A DNA stretch of 64,000 nt from Citrobacter freundii ATCC 8090 = MTCC 1658 = NBRC 12681 (GTDB lineage Bacteria > Pseudomonadota > Gammaproteobacteria > Enterobacterales > Enterobacteriaceae), in the NCBI RefSeq assembly GCF_011064845.1, contig NZ_CP049015.1, positions 1,674,001-1,738,000 on the forward strand, read 5' to 3'. Every line of letters begins with the position of its first letter. Position 1 is the first letter of the stretch. The notes under the pieces were generated by a model, which was not told where the DNA came from, made no database searches, and worked only from the letters and a program-made list of their open reading frames with translations. Shown piece after piece: positions 40,541-49,560 of this stretch. The translations under genes and the position numbers were made by a program.

Positions 40541-40553
40541 AGTTTTAATCTAT
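40539..40553. promoter_or_regulatory. Candidate LysR box
   Basis: ATAG-TTTTAAT-CTAT fits the T-N11-A pattern with 4-bp inverted arms. It overlaps the start codon of the LysR gene and lies 90 bp before the divergent EamA gene. Confidence 0.4.
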
Positions 40554-40642
40554 GCAGATGGATAAAAACGTTATATTAGCATTCATTCTCACGCCGCCGT
40601 AGCCTTGTGGTCATACCGTACAACTGACAATAAGGCGCAAAT

Positions 40643-41557
40643 ATGCCCTATCTTTTACTCAGTCTGGCTGCCTGTTTTTGGGGTGGAAATTATGTGATTG
40701 GTCATCTCTTGGTCGCTGAAGTTAATCCCATCGTTTTATCAGCGGCACGCTGGGTATTTACCGCGTTATTATTGATGACGCTCTATTTTCGTCAGGTCAC
40801 AGAGCAATGGCCGGTGATGAAAAAATCCTTTGGTACTATCGTCTTCCTTGCGCTTTGTGGTCAGGTTCTTTTCCCCTTAACGTTGTATATCGGCTTGCAA
40901 TATACAACCTCGCTTAATGCCGCGATTTATATGTCCACCACCCCGGCGCTCGTACTGTTAATCAATAAATTCTTTTTTAAAGAGCGGATTTCTGCGCGAA
41001 ATATAGCTGGTGTGATCCTGAGTACTGTTGGTGTTATATGGCTGGTGTCGCAGGGTGATATGATAAATGCGCGGGTATTTGCGCATCTGAATCAGGGCGA
41101 TTTCTGGACCATGGGGTCAGCGTTAAGTTGGGCCGTCTATTGTGCTTTTTTACGCATTAAACCGCGTGAGGTAAAGGGAAACGCCTTTGTCGCAGTGAGC
41201 GCGCTGTTAGGTGCGATTGTACTTATTCCGGTACTGGCTTTGGAGTTGATACGCAATGGTATGCCGGGATGGAATAGCTATGCCAATACAGGCTTTGTGA
41301 CTGGGCTGGCATATCTTGTTATTTTTCCTTCGTGGCTGTCATATCTATTATGGAACAAAGGGATTAGCGCCATTGGCGCAACGCGTGGAGAGATCTATTC
41401 ACACTTGATCCCATTGAGTGGCGGATTATTTAGTGTGATGTTTTTGCACGTCACTCTGCATTCATATCATCTGGTGAGCGCGTTGGTTATTATGTGCGGT
41501 ATAGCATTGTGTTCCCGTCCGAGTGCAAAAAAAGGCTCGCAGCAGCGCGTGGCGTGA
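40643..41557 (+). CDS. EamA/DMT-family transporter
   Basis: This is a 304-residue inner-membrane protein of the drug/metabolite transporter superfamily with about ten helices in two EamA repeats: AACFWGGNYVIGHLLV at the start and MGSALSWAVYCAFLRIKP near residue 160. Members export amino acids, nucleosides or drugs; the substrate here is unknown. It is divergent from a LysR gene, a common exporter/regulator pairing, and converges on the SDR gene. I take it as part of an accessory locus between rcdA and rybB. Confidence 0.85.
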   Translation: MPYLLLSLAACFWGGNYVIGHLLVAEVNPIVLSAARWVFTALLLMTLYFRQVTEQWPVMKKSFGTIVFLALCGQVLFPLTLYIGLQYTTSLNAAIYMSTTPALVLLINKFFFKERISARNIAGVILSTVGVIWLVSQGDMINARVFAHLNQGDFWTMGSALSWAVYCAFLRIKPREVKGNAFVAVSALLGAIVLIPVLALELIRNGMPGWNSYANTGFVTGLAYLVIFPSWLSYLLWNKGISAIGATRGEIYSHLIPLSGGLFSVMFLHVTLHSYHLVSALVIMCGIALCSRPSAKKGSQQRVA

Positions 41558-41569
41558 AAAGCGGGTAAA

Positions 41570-42367
41570 TTAGCTTATGGTGGCGCCCCCGGTAATATTT
41601 ACCACTGTGGCGGTCATGGCGCTGGCATGGTCTGAAGCGAGAAAGGTTGTAACCTCAGCGATTTGTGCAAGCGTAGGCAGGCGCGCGAGCATGGTACTTT
41701 GCGCCGTCCCCCCTAACCATTGATCGACGGTTAAACCCATTGACTGTGCTTTAGCGGTGAAAATTTCTCCGGTATAGGAGCCAGCCGCTACAGCATCCAC
41801 AATCGCATGCGACCGCACGCCGACGACACGAATGTTTATTGGTCCCGTCTCGCTGGCGAGCGCCTTAATAAAAGCCTCTGTTCCTGCACAGCCGACGATA
41901 TGGCCGAGATGCCCGGGCATCGCCATCGGGGCTGCGGGCGCAACGATGGTGAGAATAACGCCTGCTCGATTGCCGCCCATGTGCGGCGTTACGGCTTTTG
42001 CGATATTGAACTGCGCCGCAAGAAAAGGGGTGATACCGCTCATAAACTCAGAGAGGGATAATGCATCGATGCGCTTGCCCTGTTCGTGCATAAATCCCGT
42101 TGCGTTAACCACCACATCTATTCCACCGGTTTGCTGTACAAGGCGGGTAACTTCCTTCGATGCGTTGTGCTCGTCGAGTACATCGGTGATAAAGGTTTCG
42201 ACTGTACCTCCCGCCGTTCGGATGCCACTGGCGGTCCAATCCAGCTTTTCCTGACGGCGCGCGCCCAGATACACATGGGCCCCTTCGCGCGCCATAGTAT
42301 GCGCAACTGCACTACCAATAGCGCCGCTGCCACCGAAGATCATTGCGACTTTGCCTGAGAGTAACAT
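41570..42367 (-). CDS. Atypical short-chain dehydrogenase/reductase
   Basis: This protein has 265 residues when started at ATG 42367; a GTG eight codons earlier is possible. The N-terminal Rossmann motif is GGSGAIG (residues about 12-18) in place of TGxxxGxG, and VNATG replaces the usual NNAG. At the active site the expected serine and YxxxK are missing: the strand reads LTIVAPAAPMA and the helix GHLGHIVGCAGTEAF, so both Tyr and Lys are absent. It may be catalytically altered or use other residues. Neighbours are an EamA exporter and a Bcr/CflA-type pump. I do not recognise the substrate. Confidence 0.8.
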   Translation of the reverse strand: MLLSGKVAMIFGGSGAIGSAVAHTMAREGAHVYLGARRQEKLDWTASGIRTAGGTVETFITDVLDEHNASKEVTRLVQQTGGIDVVVNATGFMHEQGKRIDALSLSEFMSGITPFLAAQFNIAKAVTPHMGGNRAGVILTIVAPAAPMAMPGHLGHIVGCAGTEAFIKALASETGPINIRVVGVRSHAIVDAVAAGSYTGEIFTAKAQSMGLTVDQWLGGTAQSTMLARLPTLAQIAEVTTFLASDHASAMTATVVNITGGATIS

Positions 42368-42485
42368 AGCAACCCCATCACCATTTAGCACCGAGTAAAG
42401 TATGTGCCATAACGGGCATGCTGCAAATTTGAGAAAGCGTTTCCGGGGAACCTCACTCAGCGATGAAAAATCAGGTTATGTCGGG

Positions 42486-42520
42486 GACATTGCTGCTATA
42501 GATCTTATAGCAGCAATGTC
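42486..42520. repeat. Perfect 15-bp inverted repeat between the SDR and MFS genes
   Basis: GACATTGCTGCTATA and TATAGCAGCAATGTC flank the 5-bp centre GATCT. It lies 12 bp after the MFS stop codon and about 120 bp before the SDR start. No T run follows on the minus strand, so a plain Rho-independent terminator is not clear; it could be an operator or an mRNA-end hairpin. Confidence 0.75.
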
Positions 42521-42532
42521 TATCAGCTCATT

Positions 42533-43744
42533 TTAACGTCGATCAGTTACTGTAAGTGTTTGATATTTCTTTAACATGTATATCATTATCAAAATTATCA
42601 AAAGCAAGTACATCATCCAGATGCTGGTATTTAGCTCAATTAAAAAACTACCGACACCTCCGATAACTGACGGAATAACCAGCGAGGCAGCTCCCATCAA
42701 CGCAGAGGTCGCTCCCAGGTTGGTGCGCTGGCTGGACATGGTCAGGTAGGTATAGAGTGATTCGAACATCCCTCCAGCAAACATCAGGATAATAAAGAAG
42801 AATATAAAAATATTGACGTGATAACTAAGTATTATTAATGGAATACACAGTACAATAAATGAGGCGATGATTTTCAGCCACGAATTCAAAATTTGCGGCG
42901 CAGATCTTTTCTTAAGAAGTTTACCTGATAATGCAGCCCCCAGCAGTAGGAAGCCTCCAATAATTGATGAAAGCACACCAAATTGCGTTGATGAGTATCC
43001 AAACGTAACCATAAAAATAAATGGGGAGGCTGTGACATAGCAATAAATCAGCGAAAATGACAGACCAAGAGACAGACAAGGTAGATAAAATCGAGGTTGT
43101 TTGCTGATCTCTTTATACGTATTAAATGATGATTCTAATGAATAGGCAACCCTTCTCTCATGGCTGAGTGTTTCAGGGAAGTTAAAATAAACGTATATTA
43201 ACGTTATAATAGCATAGCCACATATCATTAAAAAAATTGCGCGCCATCCCCATAAGTCATTAATTACCCCTCCCAGCAGGGGCGAAGCAATGGGAACGAC
43301 ACCTTCGATAGTGATGATGATGGCATACAGCGTCGCGGCCACTGAACCACGAGTTACATCTCGAACTGCGCTGATTGCTGTAACCAGCGTTATTGATATA
43401 GAAAGACCTTGTATGACACGGATCGCCAGAAACATAACCAGACCGGTTGAGAGCGTGAGACAATATGTTGTCACGCCATAAATAACCGCACCTGTAAGCA
43501 TAATTTTTCGCCGGCCAATAGCATCAGATAATGGACCAAAAATTAGCTGTCCAAAACCAATGCATAGGGTATAAACCATAATCGACAACTGCGTGGTTGA
43601 GACATTTTTTTCAAATTCTTTTGCGATGTCGGGAATTGAAGGTAAATAAGTGTCCACTCCCAGAATTCCCATTATCGTCAACATGGCCAGGCCGACAGTA
43701 AAGTAAATTATGTTCTTTCTATGAATAACAGTTTGCAGCTTCAT
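42533..43744 (-). CDS. Bcr/CflA-family multidrug efflux MFS transporter
   Basis: This 403-residue protein has 12 predicted helices and the drug:proton antiporter-1 features of the Bcr/CflA group: GVDTYLPSIPDIAKEF after helix 1, GFGQLIFGPLSDAIGRRK near residue 58 and RVIQGLSISITLV near 110. It is distinct from MdfA, also in this window. The substrate is unknown. Its base composition is visibly AT-richer than the flanking core genes, a sign of separate origin. It reads away from rybB and towards the SDR gene. Confidence 0.85.
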   Translation of the reverse strand: MKLQTVIHRKNIIYFTVGLAMLTIMGILGVDTYLPSIPDIAKEFEKNVSTTQLSIMVYTLCIGFGQLIFGPLSDAIGRRKIMLTGAVIYGVTTYCLTLSTGLVMFLAIRVIQGLSISITLVTAISAVRDVTRGSVAATLYAIIITIEGVVPIASPLLGGVINDLWGWRAIFLMICGYAIITLIYVYFNFPETLSHERRVAYSLESSFNTYKEISKQPRFYLPCLSLGLSFSLIYCYVTASPFIFMVTFGYSSTQFGVLSSIIGGFLLLGAALSGKLLKKRSAPQILNSWLKIIASFIVLCIPLIILSYHVNIFIFFFIILMFAGGMFESLYTYLTMSSQRTNLGATSALMGAASLVIPSVIGGVGSFLIELNTSIWMMYLLLIILIMIYMLKKYQTLTVTDRR

Positions 43745-44073
43745 TACTTATCACCATGAGTAAATTAAAAGCATGAAAAAGTTCACTATTTAAATAGAGA
43801 TGTTGTGGATAATTATCGTGTAGGCAATAAAACAGAGTTGAAATGAACTGTCAAACTTTTGACTCAAAAAATTGAGATATGAGTCACAGGTATATAGCCA
43901 TAATTTTCGATGGTAGGGTTCCAGTTAAATTTAATTGTGTTTGATTGCCAGGCAGCACGAGGAACCATAAGTACACTGACTTCGAATACGGGCATACTGC
44001 TGGTGTTGGTGTTGGTGTTGGTGTTGGTGTTGGTGTACGTGATTGATTTTTTCAGTAGTAAATTTCAGGCAAC
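43745..44073. other. Spacer between the MFS gene and rybB
   Basis: This 329-bp AT-rich spacer holds the MFS promoter region and, at 44002-44036, a run of GGTGTT repeats. An 85-codon open frame across it (from 43910) also runs antisense through rybB and is not a credible gene. Confidence 0.5.
44002..44036. repeat. GGTGTT hexanucleotide tandem repeat
   Basis: Five full copies and one partial copy (five of six bases) of GGTGTT occur without a mismatch. Such runs can change length by slipped-strand mispairing. They lie 38 bp past the rybB 3' end and about 260 bp upstream of the MFS gene start. Confidence 0.9.
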
Positions 44074-44152
44074 AAAAAACCCATCAACCTTGAACCAAAA
44101 CGGCGGGGTTGATGGGCTCCACAAATTGGGGACATCAAAGAAAAGCAGTGGC
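44074..44152 (-). ncRNA. rybB: Sigma-E-dependent small RNA RybB
   Basis: RybB is a 79-nt Hfq-dependent sRNA that, under envelope stress, represses translation of many outer-membrane proteins. The 5' seed GCCACTGCTTTTCTTTG is unchanged from E. coli, the length is identical, and the terminator hairpin CCCATCAACC...GGTTGATGGG with TTTTTT is intact. A few substitutions from E. coli fall in the middle and in the terminator loop. A sigma-E promoter precedes it. ompX in this window encodes one outer-membrane protein of the class RybB controls. Confidence 0.95.
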
Positions 44153-44157
44153 AATAG

Positions 44158-44185
44158 TTATGACTGACGCCTTGAAGAAAAGTTC
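44158..44185 (-). promoter_or_regulatory. Sigma-E promoter of rybB
   Basis: On the minus strand GAACTT (44180-44185) and TCATAA (44158-44163) are separated by 16 bp, and the RNA start at 44152 is six bases downstream of the -10. This fits the sigma-E consensus GGAACTT/TCTRA. Confidence 0.8.
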
Positions 44186-44228
44186 TGCTTACCTGCAAAA
44201 AATTTTCGTTTAAGGGTAAATTTCAGCG

Positions 44229-45914
44229 CTAACCAAGGCCAGGCCAGACAATGACGATGAGTGTCCCCGCTAATGTCAGCAGAACGTTGGCTATCGCGTA
44301 GGTCCCGGCATAACCTAACGCAGGGATGTTGCTGCGTGCGGTGTCGCTGATGATTTCCATTGCCGGAGCACAGGTACGTGCGCCCATCATGGCGCCAAAC
44401 AGCAGGGCGCGGTTCATGCGCAATACGTAAGCACCAAACAAGAAACAGATAACAACCGGAACCAGGCTGACTACCAGACCGGCAATCAACATTTGACCAC
44501 CGACGGCCCCCAGCCCATTACCAATGCCACTGCCTGCGCTTAAACCGACGCCAGCCATGAATACCATCAGGCCAAATTCTTTCACCATGTTCAGCGCACC
44601 CTGTGGGATGTAGCCAAACGTTGGATGGTTGGCTCGCAGGAAGCCCAGCATGATACCGGCGAACAGCAGTCCAGCCGCATTCCCGATGCCGAAGCTGAAA
44701 TTACTGAACTGGAAGGTGATCATCCCGATCATCAGACCGATGATAAAGAAGGCGCAGAAGGCCAGCAGATCGGTCACCTGACTGTGAATCGAAATGAAGC
44801 CGATACGATCGGCAATGGTTTTCACGCGGCGAGCATCACCGCTGACCTGCAATACGTCACCTTTGTTGAGCACGACGTTGTCATCAATAGGCATTTCAAT
44901 CTGGCTGCGGATCACGCGGTTCAGGAAACAACCGTGGTCGGTCAGTTTCAACTGAGCCAGGCGACGACCAACGGCATTGTGGTTTTTCACTACAATTTCT
45001 TCAGTGACGATGCGCATATCGAGCAGATCGCGATCGAACACCTCTTTACCGTTACGGAAGCTGGGATCGAGGCGGGCATGGGCGTCTGGATAACCCACCA
45101 GGGCTATCTCATCGCCCATTTGCAGCACCGCGTCACCATCCGGGTTGGCAAGAATGCCGTTGCGACGGATACGTTCAATGTAACAACCGGTCTGACGATA
45201 AATACCCAGTTCGCGCAGATTTTTACCATCGGCCCATGCCACCAGCTCCGGGCCAACGCGATAGGCGCGAATCACCGGGAGGTAAACTTTACGATTGGCA
45301 TCAGTATCCAGGCCCCGTTCACGCGCGATTTGTTGGGCGCTGGTTTGCAGATCCTGATGCTGAAGTTTCGGCAAATAGCGCGCACCAACAATCAGACTGA
45401 CCAGACCAATCAAATAGGTGAGGGCGTAACCCAAGCTCAGGTTATCGAGAGCGCTTGAAAGTTGTGTTCCTGACATTCCTGAATGGCGCAAGGTGTCACC
45501 TGCGCCGACCAGCACCGGCGTTGAGGTCATCGAGCCAGCCAGCATACCCGCCGTCAGGCCGATGTCCCAGCCAAATAGCTTACCCAGCCCCAGGGCGATC
45601 AGCATTGCGCTACCGACCATCACCAGGGCAAGCATTAGATAATTTTTCCCATCGCGAAAAAAAATCGAAAAAAAGTTGGGGCCGGCTTCGACGCCGACGC
45701 AAAAAATAAACAGCATAAAGCCGAGATTTAATGCATCGGTGTTAATACTAAAGTGCTGCTGACCTAATAATAGGGAGACCACTAAAACGCCAATGGAATT
45801 ACCGAGTTGGACTGAACCCAGACGTAATTTGCCCAGACACAGGCCCAGAGCCAGGACCACAAATAATAACAGGATGTAATTCCCATTTAACAAATCTGCG
45901 ACGTTTATATTCAC
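44229..45914 (-). CDS. ybjL: AspT/YidE-family putative transporter YbjL
   Basis: YbjL is a 561-residue inner-membrane protein of the aspartate-alanine exchanger family. Hydrophobic helices fill the N-terminal (1-185) and C-terminal (375-561) parts, and two TrkA-C (RCK-type) cytoplasmic domains lie between, for example around [21 protein letters not shown] and [16 protein letters not shown]. The paired motifs [11 protein letters not shown] and [14 protein letters not shown] mark the two inverted halves. The substrate is not established. Length equals E. coli YbjL. It is divergent from ybjM. Confidence 0.9.
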   Translation of the reverse strand: MNINVADLLNGNYILLLFVVLALGLCLGKLRLGSVQLGNSIGVLVVSLLLGQQHFSINTDALNLGFMLFIFCVGVEAGPNFFSIFFRDGKNYLMLALVMVGSAMLIALGLGKLFGWDIGLTAGMLAGSMTSTPVLVGAGDTLRHSGMSGTQLSSALDNLSLGYALTYLIGLVSLIVGARYLPKLQHQDLQTSAQQIARERGLDTDANRKVYLPVIRAYRVGPELVAWADGKNLRELGIYRQTGCYIERIRRNGILANPDGDAVLQMGDEIALVGYPDAHARLDPSFRNGKEVFDRDLLDMRIVTEEIVVKNHNAVGRRLAQLKLTDHGCFLNRVIRSQIEMPIDDNVVLNKGDVLQVSGDARRVKTIADRIGFISIHSQVTDLLAFCAFFIIGLMIGMITFQFSNFSFGIGNAAGLLFAGIMLGFLRANHPTFGYIPQGALNMVKEFGLMVFMAGVGLSAGSGIGNGLGAVGGQMLIAGLVVSLVPVVICFLFGAYVLRMNRALLFGAMMGARTCAPAMEIISDTARSNIPALGYAGTYAIANVLLTLAGTLIVIVWPGLG

Positions 45915-46183
45915 GGAGACTAACTTCTTGTTTACTAGTAAGCTATTGAAAGAAATGGCAATTTACGCTAATGTTTTTGCCAGAAATTAAGGGGCGATAG
46001 CATCGTACACAGCCCCGAATAATGCAGCATAACAATATATGCGGCTAGTTTAATCTCATTACGTATCAACGGCTATAAGAATCGTGTGGGTGTGTTTTTG
46101 GCATGGAATGCCGAGTTACTTTATCTGACTGGACGCCTGCGGGCGAAAAGAGTGTTCGATAGAGAATGTGTCAGGAGGAACGA

Positions 46184-46564
46184 TTGAAACATAAGCAAAG
46201 TTGGGCGAGTGCGGTCTGCTGCTTTGTGCTCTTTATTGTGGTGTGTCTTTCATTAACGCTGAACGTGAAAGGGGCATTCAGAGCAGCAGGGCATCCTGAG
46301 GTCGGATTGTTGTTTTTTATCTTACCAGGTGCTGCAGCAAGCTTTTTTTCCCATCGTAGGGAAGTACTCAAACCCCTTCTTGGTGCAATGTTGGCGGCGC
46401 CGTGCTGCCTGTTACTGATGCGGTTCGTTTTTATGCCGACGCGTTCATTGTGGCAAGAGCTGGCGTGGTTGTTTAGTGCGGTGTTTTGGTGCGCGCTTGG
46501 CGCATTATGTTTTTTATTTATCAGTAGCTTATTCAATCAGCATCAACGGCGGAAAAAGAACTGA
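46184..46564 (+). CDS. ybjM: Inner membrane protein YbjM
   Basis: YbjM is a 126-residue membrane protein of unknown function with about four hydrophobic segments and a basic C-terminus (HQRRKKN). Translation probably starts at TTG 46184 (reading KHKQSWAS after the initiator), five bases after AGGAGGA, which matches the E. coli N-terminus. The frame remains open upstream, but nothing there resembles the family. It converges on grxA. Confidence 0.85.
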   Translation: MKHKQSWASAVCCFVLFIVVCLSLTLNVKGAFRAAGHPEVGLLFFILPGAAASFFSHRREVLKPLLGAMLAAPCCLLLMRFVFMPTRSLWQELAWLFSAVFWCALGALCFLFISSLFNQHQRRKKN

Positions 46565-46565
46565 T

Positions 46566-46586
46566 GACGCCCTCAAGCTGAGGGCG
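46566..46586. terminator. Hairpin between ybjM and grxA
   Basis: ACGCCCTC-AAGCT-GAGGGCGT forms an 8-bp stem between the convergent genes. T runs are weak on both sides, so it is a probable shared terminator rather than a classical one. Confidence 0.55.
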
Positions 46587-46598
46587 TAGAAACAGCTA

Positions 46599-46862
46599 TC
46601 AGGCGAACAGATTCATATTCTCTTTTGCCCAGGCTTCAAAATCCGTGCAACCGCCGATGTGTTTTTGATCGACGAAAATCTGCGGAACGGTTTCAACTGG
46701 CTTACCTACTGTTTTTTCCAGATCTGCTTTGGTAATTCCTTCAGCATGGATATCAATGTAGCGGAAGTTAAAATCGTCATGCTCACTGCTTAATTTTTCT
46801 GCTAATTCTTTTGCGCGCACGCAATACGGGCACCCTGGGCGACCAAAAATAACGGCAAACAT
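46599..46862 (-). CDS. grxA: Glutaredoxin 1 GrxA
   Basis: GrxA is a small dithiol glutaredoxin that passes electrons from glutathione to ribonucleotide reductase and to oxidised OxyR. The 87-residue protein has the active site Cys11-Pro-Tyr-Cys14, the cis-proline motif ETVPQIFVDQKHIGGCTDF, and the thioredoxin fold. It is two residues longer than the E. coli protein at the C-terminus. It is divergent from ybjC-nfsA; in E. coli grxA is OxyR-activated, though I have not identified the box here. Confidence 0.95.
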   Translation of the reverse strand: MFAVIFGRPGCPYCVRAKELAEKLSSEHDDFNFRYIDIHAEGITKADLEKTVGKPVETVPQIFVDQKHIGGCTDFEAWAKENMNLFA

Positions 46863-47034
46863 CTCTTTCTCCTCGAACTTATCAGGCCGGATGGCAATAC
46901 TTGTTATGATGCCGCGATTTGTGACGGATGGAAAGCAGGTTCAGCCTGTTGCTTTGATATCCTCAAGCTATATCTGTTAAACACGGCAAGCCGGAACGTT
47001 TTATAATGAAAGCCATTTCGCCGGGAGGCCGCGT

Positions 47035-47325
47035 ATGCGCACAATTGGTGTATTACCCAAAAGCGTATTGATGCTGGAAATAGTTGGGATGGTTTTGTTA
47101 TCGCTGGCGCTGCTATCGCTTAACGATTACCTCACCTTGCCCGCACCGCTTAACAGCCCGTTAGCCTGCGTGGTGATGATATTTCTGGGCGTACTGCTGA
47201 TGCTCCCTGCTGCGGTGGCGTTGATGTGGCGTATTGCGCAACTGCTGGCACCGCAACTGATGTCACGCGCACCCGGTGATTCAACTGATTTAGACAGAGA
47301 CAAAAGAGATGACACCAACCATTGA
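47035..47325 (+). CDS. ybjC: Small membrane protein YbjC
   Basis: YbjC is a 96-residue protein with two hydrophobic segments (about residues 10-30 and 45-70) and a charged tail; its function is unknown. It leads the ybjC-nfsA-rimK-ybjN cluster and overlaps nfsA by 17 bases, so the two are co-translated. In E. coli this promoter is activated by SoxS and MarA, which makes YbjC part of the redox-stress response by context. Confidence 0.88.
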   Translation: MRTIGVLPKSVLMLEIVGMVLLSLALLSLNDYLTLPAPLNSPLACVVMIFLGVLLMLPAAVALMWRIAQLLAPQLMSRAPGDSTDLDRDKRDDTNH

Positions 47326-48031
47326 TTTACTCCGCAGCCACCGTTCCATTCGCCATTTTACCGATGATGCTATCTCGGATGCACAGCGTGAGGCGATTAT
47401 TGCCGCCGCTCAGGGAACGTCAAGCTCCAGTTTTCTACAGTGCACGACGATCGTTCGTATAACGGATAAATCTCTGCGTGAATCGCTGGCTACCTTATCT
47501 GGCGGCCAAAAGCATGTGGCGCAGGCCGCTGAGTTCTGGGTGTTTTGCGCTGATTTTAATCGTCATTTGCAGATTTGCCCTGATGCGCAACTTGGGCTGG
47601 CGGAACAGCTGCTGCTGGGCGTGGTTGATACTGCAATGATGGCGCAAAATGCGTTGACGGCGGCAGAGTCGCTGGGACTTGGCGGCGTATTCATTGGCGG
47701 TCTGCGTAACAATATTGAGCCGGTCACCGAACTGCTGAAGCTGCCGCAGCACGTTCTGCCGCTGTTTGGTTTGTGCCTTGGCTGGCCTGCGGATAACCCG
47801 GATATCAAGCCGCGCCTGCCTGCGTCGCTTGTTGTGCACGAAAACCAGTATCAGCCGCTCGATACAGACGTTTTGTCGCAGTATGACGAACAGCTTGCGC
47901 AGTACTATCTGACCCGCGGCAGCAATACGCGTCGTGACACCTGGAGCGATCACATTCGCCGTACCATCATTAAAGAAAGTCGCCCCTTTATCCTGGAATA
48001 TTTGCATAAACAGGGATGGGCCACGCGCTAA
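47309..48031 (+). CDS. nfsA: NADPH-dependent nitroreductase NfsA
   Basis: NfsA is the major oxygen-insensitive nitroreductase, an FMN enzyme that reduces nitrofurans, quinones and chromate with NADPH. The 240-residue protein has the FMN-binding [12 protein letters not shown] at the N-terminus, [16 protein letters not shown] near residue 35 and [13 protein letters not shown] near 130. Length equals E. coli NfsA. It overlaps ybjC and is followed by rimK 59 bp later. Loss of this gene is a known route to nitrofurantoin resistance; here it is intact. Confidence 0.96.
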   Translation: MTPTIDLLRSHRSIRHFTDDAISDAQREAIIAAAQGTSSSSFLQCTTIVRITDKSLRESLATLSGGQKHVAQAAEFWVFCADFNRHLQICPDAQLGLAEQLLLGVVDTAMMAQNALTAAESLGLGGVFIGGLRNNIEPVTELLKLPQHVLPLFGLCLGWPADNPDIKPRLPASLVVHENQYQPLDTDVLSQYDEQLAQYYLTRGSNTRRDTWSDHIRRTIIKESRPFILEYLHKQGWATR

Positions 48032-48090
48032 AGATTTTAACCCAGTGTATGATACGCCAGCTTTTACCAGGTCATTCAGAGAGGTGCAGG

Positions 48091-48993
48091 GTGAAAATTG
48101 CCATTTTGTCCCGGGACGGAACGCTCTATTCTTGTAAACGCCTACGTGAAGCGGCGATGCAGCGCGGTCACCTGGTTGAAGTTATCGATCCCCTTTCTTG
48201 CTATATGAACATCAGTCCGGCGGCATCTTCTATTCATTATAAGGGCCGTCAGCTTCCCCATTTCGACGCGGTGATCCCGCGGATTGGTTCCGCGATTACC
48301 TTTTATGGGACGGCGGCGCTGCGCCAGTTTGAGATGCTGGGTAGCTATCCGTTGAATGAGTCGGTAGCGATTACACGAGCGCGCGATAAGCTGCGTTCGC
48401 TACAACTGCTGGCGCGTCAGGGAATTGATTTACCCATCACCGGGATAGCCCACTCTCCCGACGATACCAGCGACATGATTGACATGGTTGGCGGTGCGCC
48501 GTTGGTGGTGAAACTGGTTGAAGGCACCCAGGGTATTGGCGTGGTGTTGGCGGAAACGCGGCAGGCTGCAGAAAGCGTGGTAGATGCCTTTCGTGGGCTG
48601 AATGCCCATATCCTGGTTCAGGAATATATCAAAGAAGCGAAGGGGCGCGATATCCGCTGTTTCGTGGTGGGCGACGAAGTAGTGGCCGCCATTGAACGAC
48701 GGGCTAAAGAGGGCGATTTTCGTTCTAATCTCCATCGCGGTGGTGTGGCGACTATTGCGAGTATCACGCCGCGCGAAAGAGAAATTGCGCTCAAAGCCGC
48801 CCGGACTATGGGCCTGGACGTTGCAGGCGTTGATATTCTGCGCGCTGATCGAGGGCCACTGGTCATGGAGGTCAACGCGTCTCCGGGGCTGGAAGGAGTG
48901 GAGAAAACCACCGGGATAGACATAGCTGGCAAGATGATCCAGTGGATCGAACGTCACGCTACGCCTGAATTTTGCCTTAAAATCGGCGGCTAA
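48091..48993 (+). CDS. rimK: Ribosomal protein S6 glutamate ligase RimK
   Basis: RimK is an ATP-grasp ligase that adds glutamate residues to the C-terminus of ribosomal protein S6. I start at GTG 48091 (KIAILSRDG after the initiator), after the ribosome site GAGGTGCAGG, for 300 residues as in E. coli; a longer frame from 48016 overlaps the nfsA end. ATP-grasp features include [18 protein letters not shown] near residue 138, [17 protein letters not shown] near 205 and [12 protein letters not shown] near 255. It is third in ybjC-nfsA-rimK-ybjN. Confidence 0.95.
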   Translation: MKIAILSRDGTLYSCKRLREAAMQRGHLVEVIDPLSCYMNISPAASSIHYKGRQLPHFDAVIPRIGSAITFYGTAALRQFEMLGSYPLNESVAITRARDKLRSLQLLARQGIDLPITGIAHSPDDTSDMIDMVGGAPLVVKLVEGTQGIGVVLAETRQAAESVVDAFRGLNAHILVQEYIKEAKGRDIRCFVVGDEVVAAIERRAKEGDFRSNLHRGGVATIASITPREREIALKAARTMGLDVAGVDILRADRGPLVMEVNASPGLEGVEKTTGIDIAGKMIQWIERHATPEFCLKIGG

Positions 48994-49083
48994 GCGCAAT
49001 ATCGATTGCGATCGTGGTATGACACGCTCTTTTTGCGTAAGCTGTGCCGGTATTTTTTTCATCAATAGAGGTCGCACATTATT

Positions 49084-49560
49084 ATGACATCACTGGTCGT
49101 TCCCACTCTGGATACGTTGCGTCAATGGCTCGACGACCTGGGCATGAGTTTTTTTGAATGCGATACCTGTCAGGCGCTGCATTTGCCGCACATGCAGAAT
49201 TTTGACGGCATCTTTGATGCAAAAGTTGATTTGGTCGATAACGTCATTCTGTTTTCCGCGATGGCAGAAGTCAGACCTTCTGCACTGCTGCCGCTGGCCG
49301 CCGATCTGTCCGCGATCAATGCCAGCTCACTGACGGTGAAAGCTTTTCTGGATATGCAGGATGATAATCTGCCAAAACTGGTGGTTTGCCAGTCTTTATC
49401 CGTTATGCCGGGCGTGACGTTCGAGCAGTTTGAATGTTTTGTTCGCCAGAGCGAAGAGCAGATATCGATGGTGATCCTTGAAGCCGGTGCGCATCAGCTG
49501 TTATTTAATGCTGAAGAAGATGCGCAGAATAGCACCGCTGAAATTCATTTCCTCCATTAA
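49084..49560 (+). CDS. ybjN: YbjN family protein
   Basis: YbjN is a 158-residue cytoplasmic protein of unknown biochemical role; E. coli work links its dosage to motility and stress gene expression. It belongs to the type III secretion chaperone-like YbjN fold. The N-terminal VPTLDTLRQWLDDLGMSFFECD and central AMAEVRPSALLPLAADLSAIN are well conserved. It follows rimK by 90 bp and is the last gene before the potF control region. Confidence 0.9.
   Translation: MTSLVVPTLDTLRQWLDDLGMSFFECDTCQALHLPHMQNFDGIFDAKVDLVDNVILFSAMAEVRPSALLPLAADLSAINASSLTVKAFLDMQDDNLPKLVVCQSLSVMPGVTFEQFECFVRQSEEQISMVILEAGAHQLLFNAEEDAQNSTAEIHFLH

Noticed and set aside
43910..44167. 85-codon frame containing a Val-Leu repeat
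   Set aside because: The Val-Leu run is just the translated GGTGTT repeat, the frame continues antisense through rybB, and it has no ribosome site.
44229..45914. YbjL as a proven aspartate/alanine antiporter
   Set aside because: Family membership is clear, but the gene context shows no decarboxylase partner, so I keep the substrate open.
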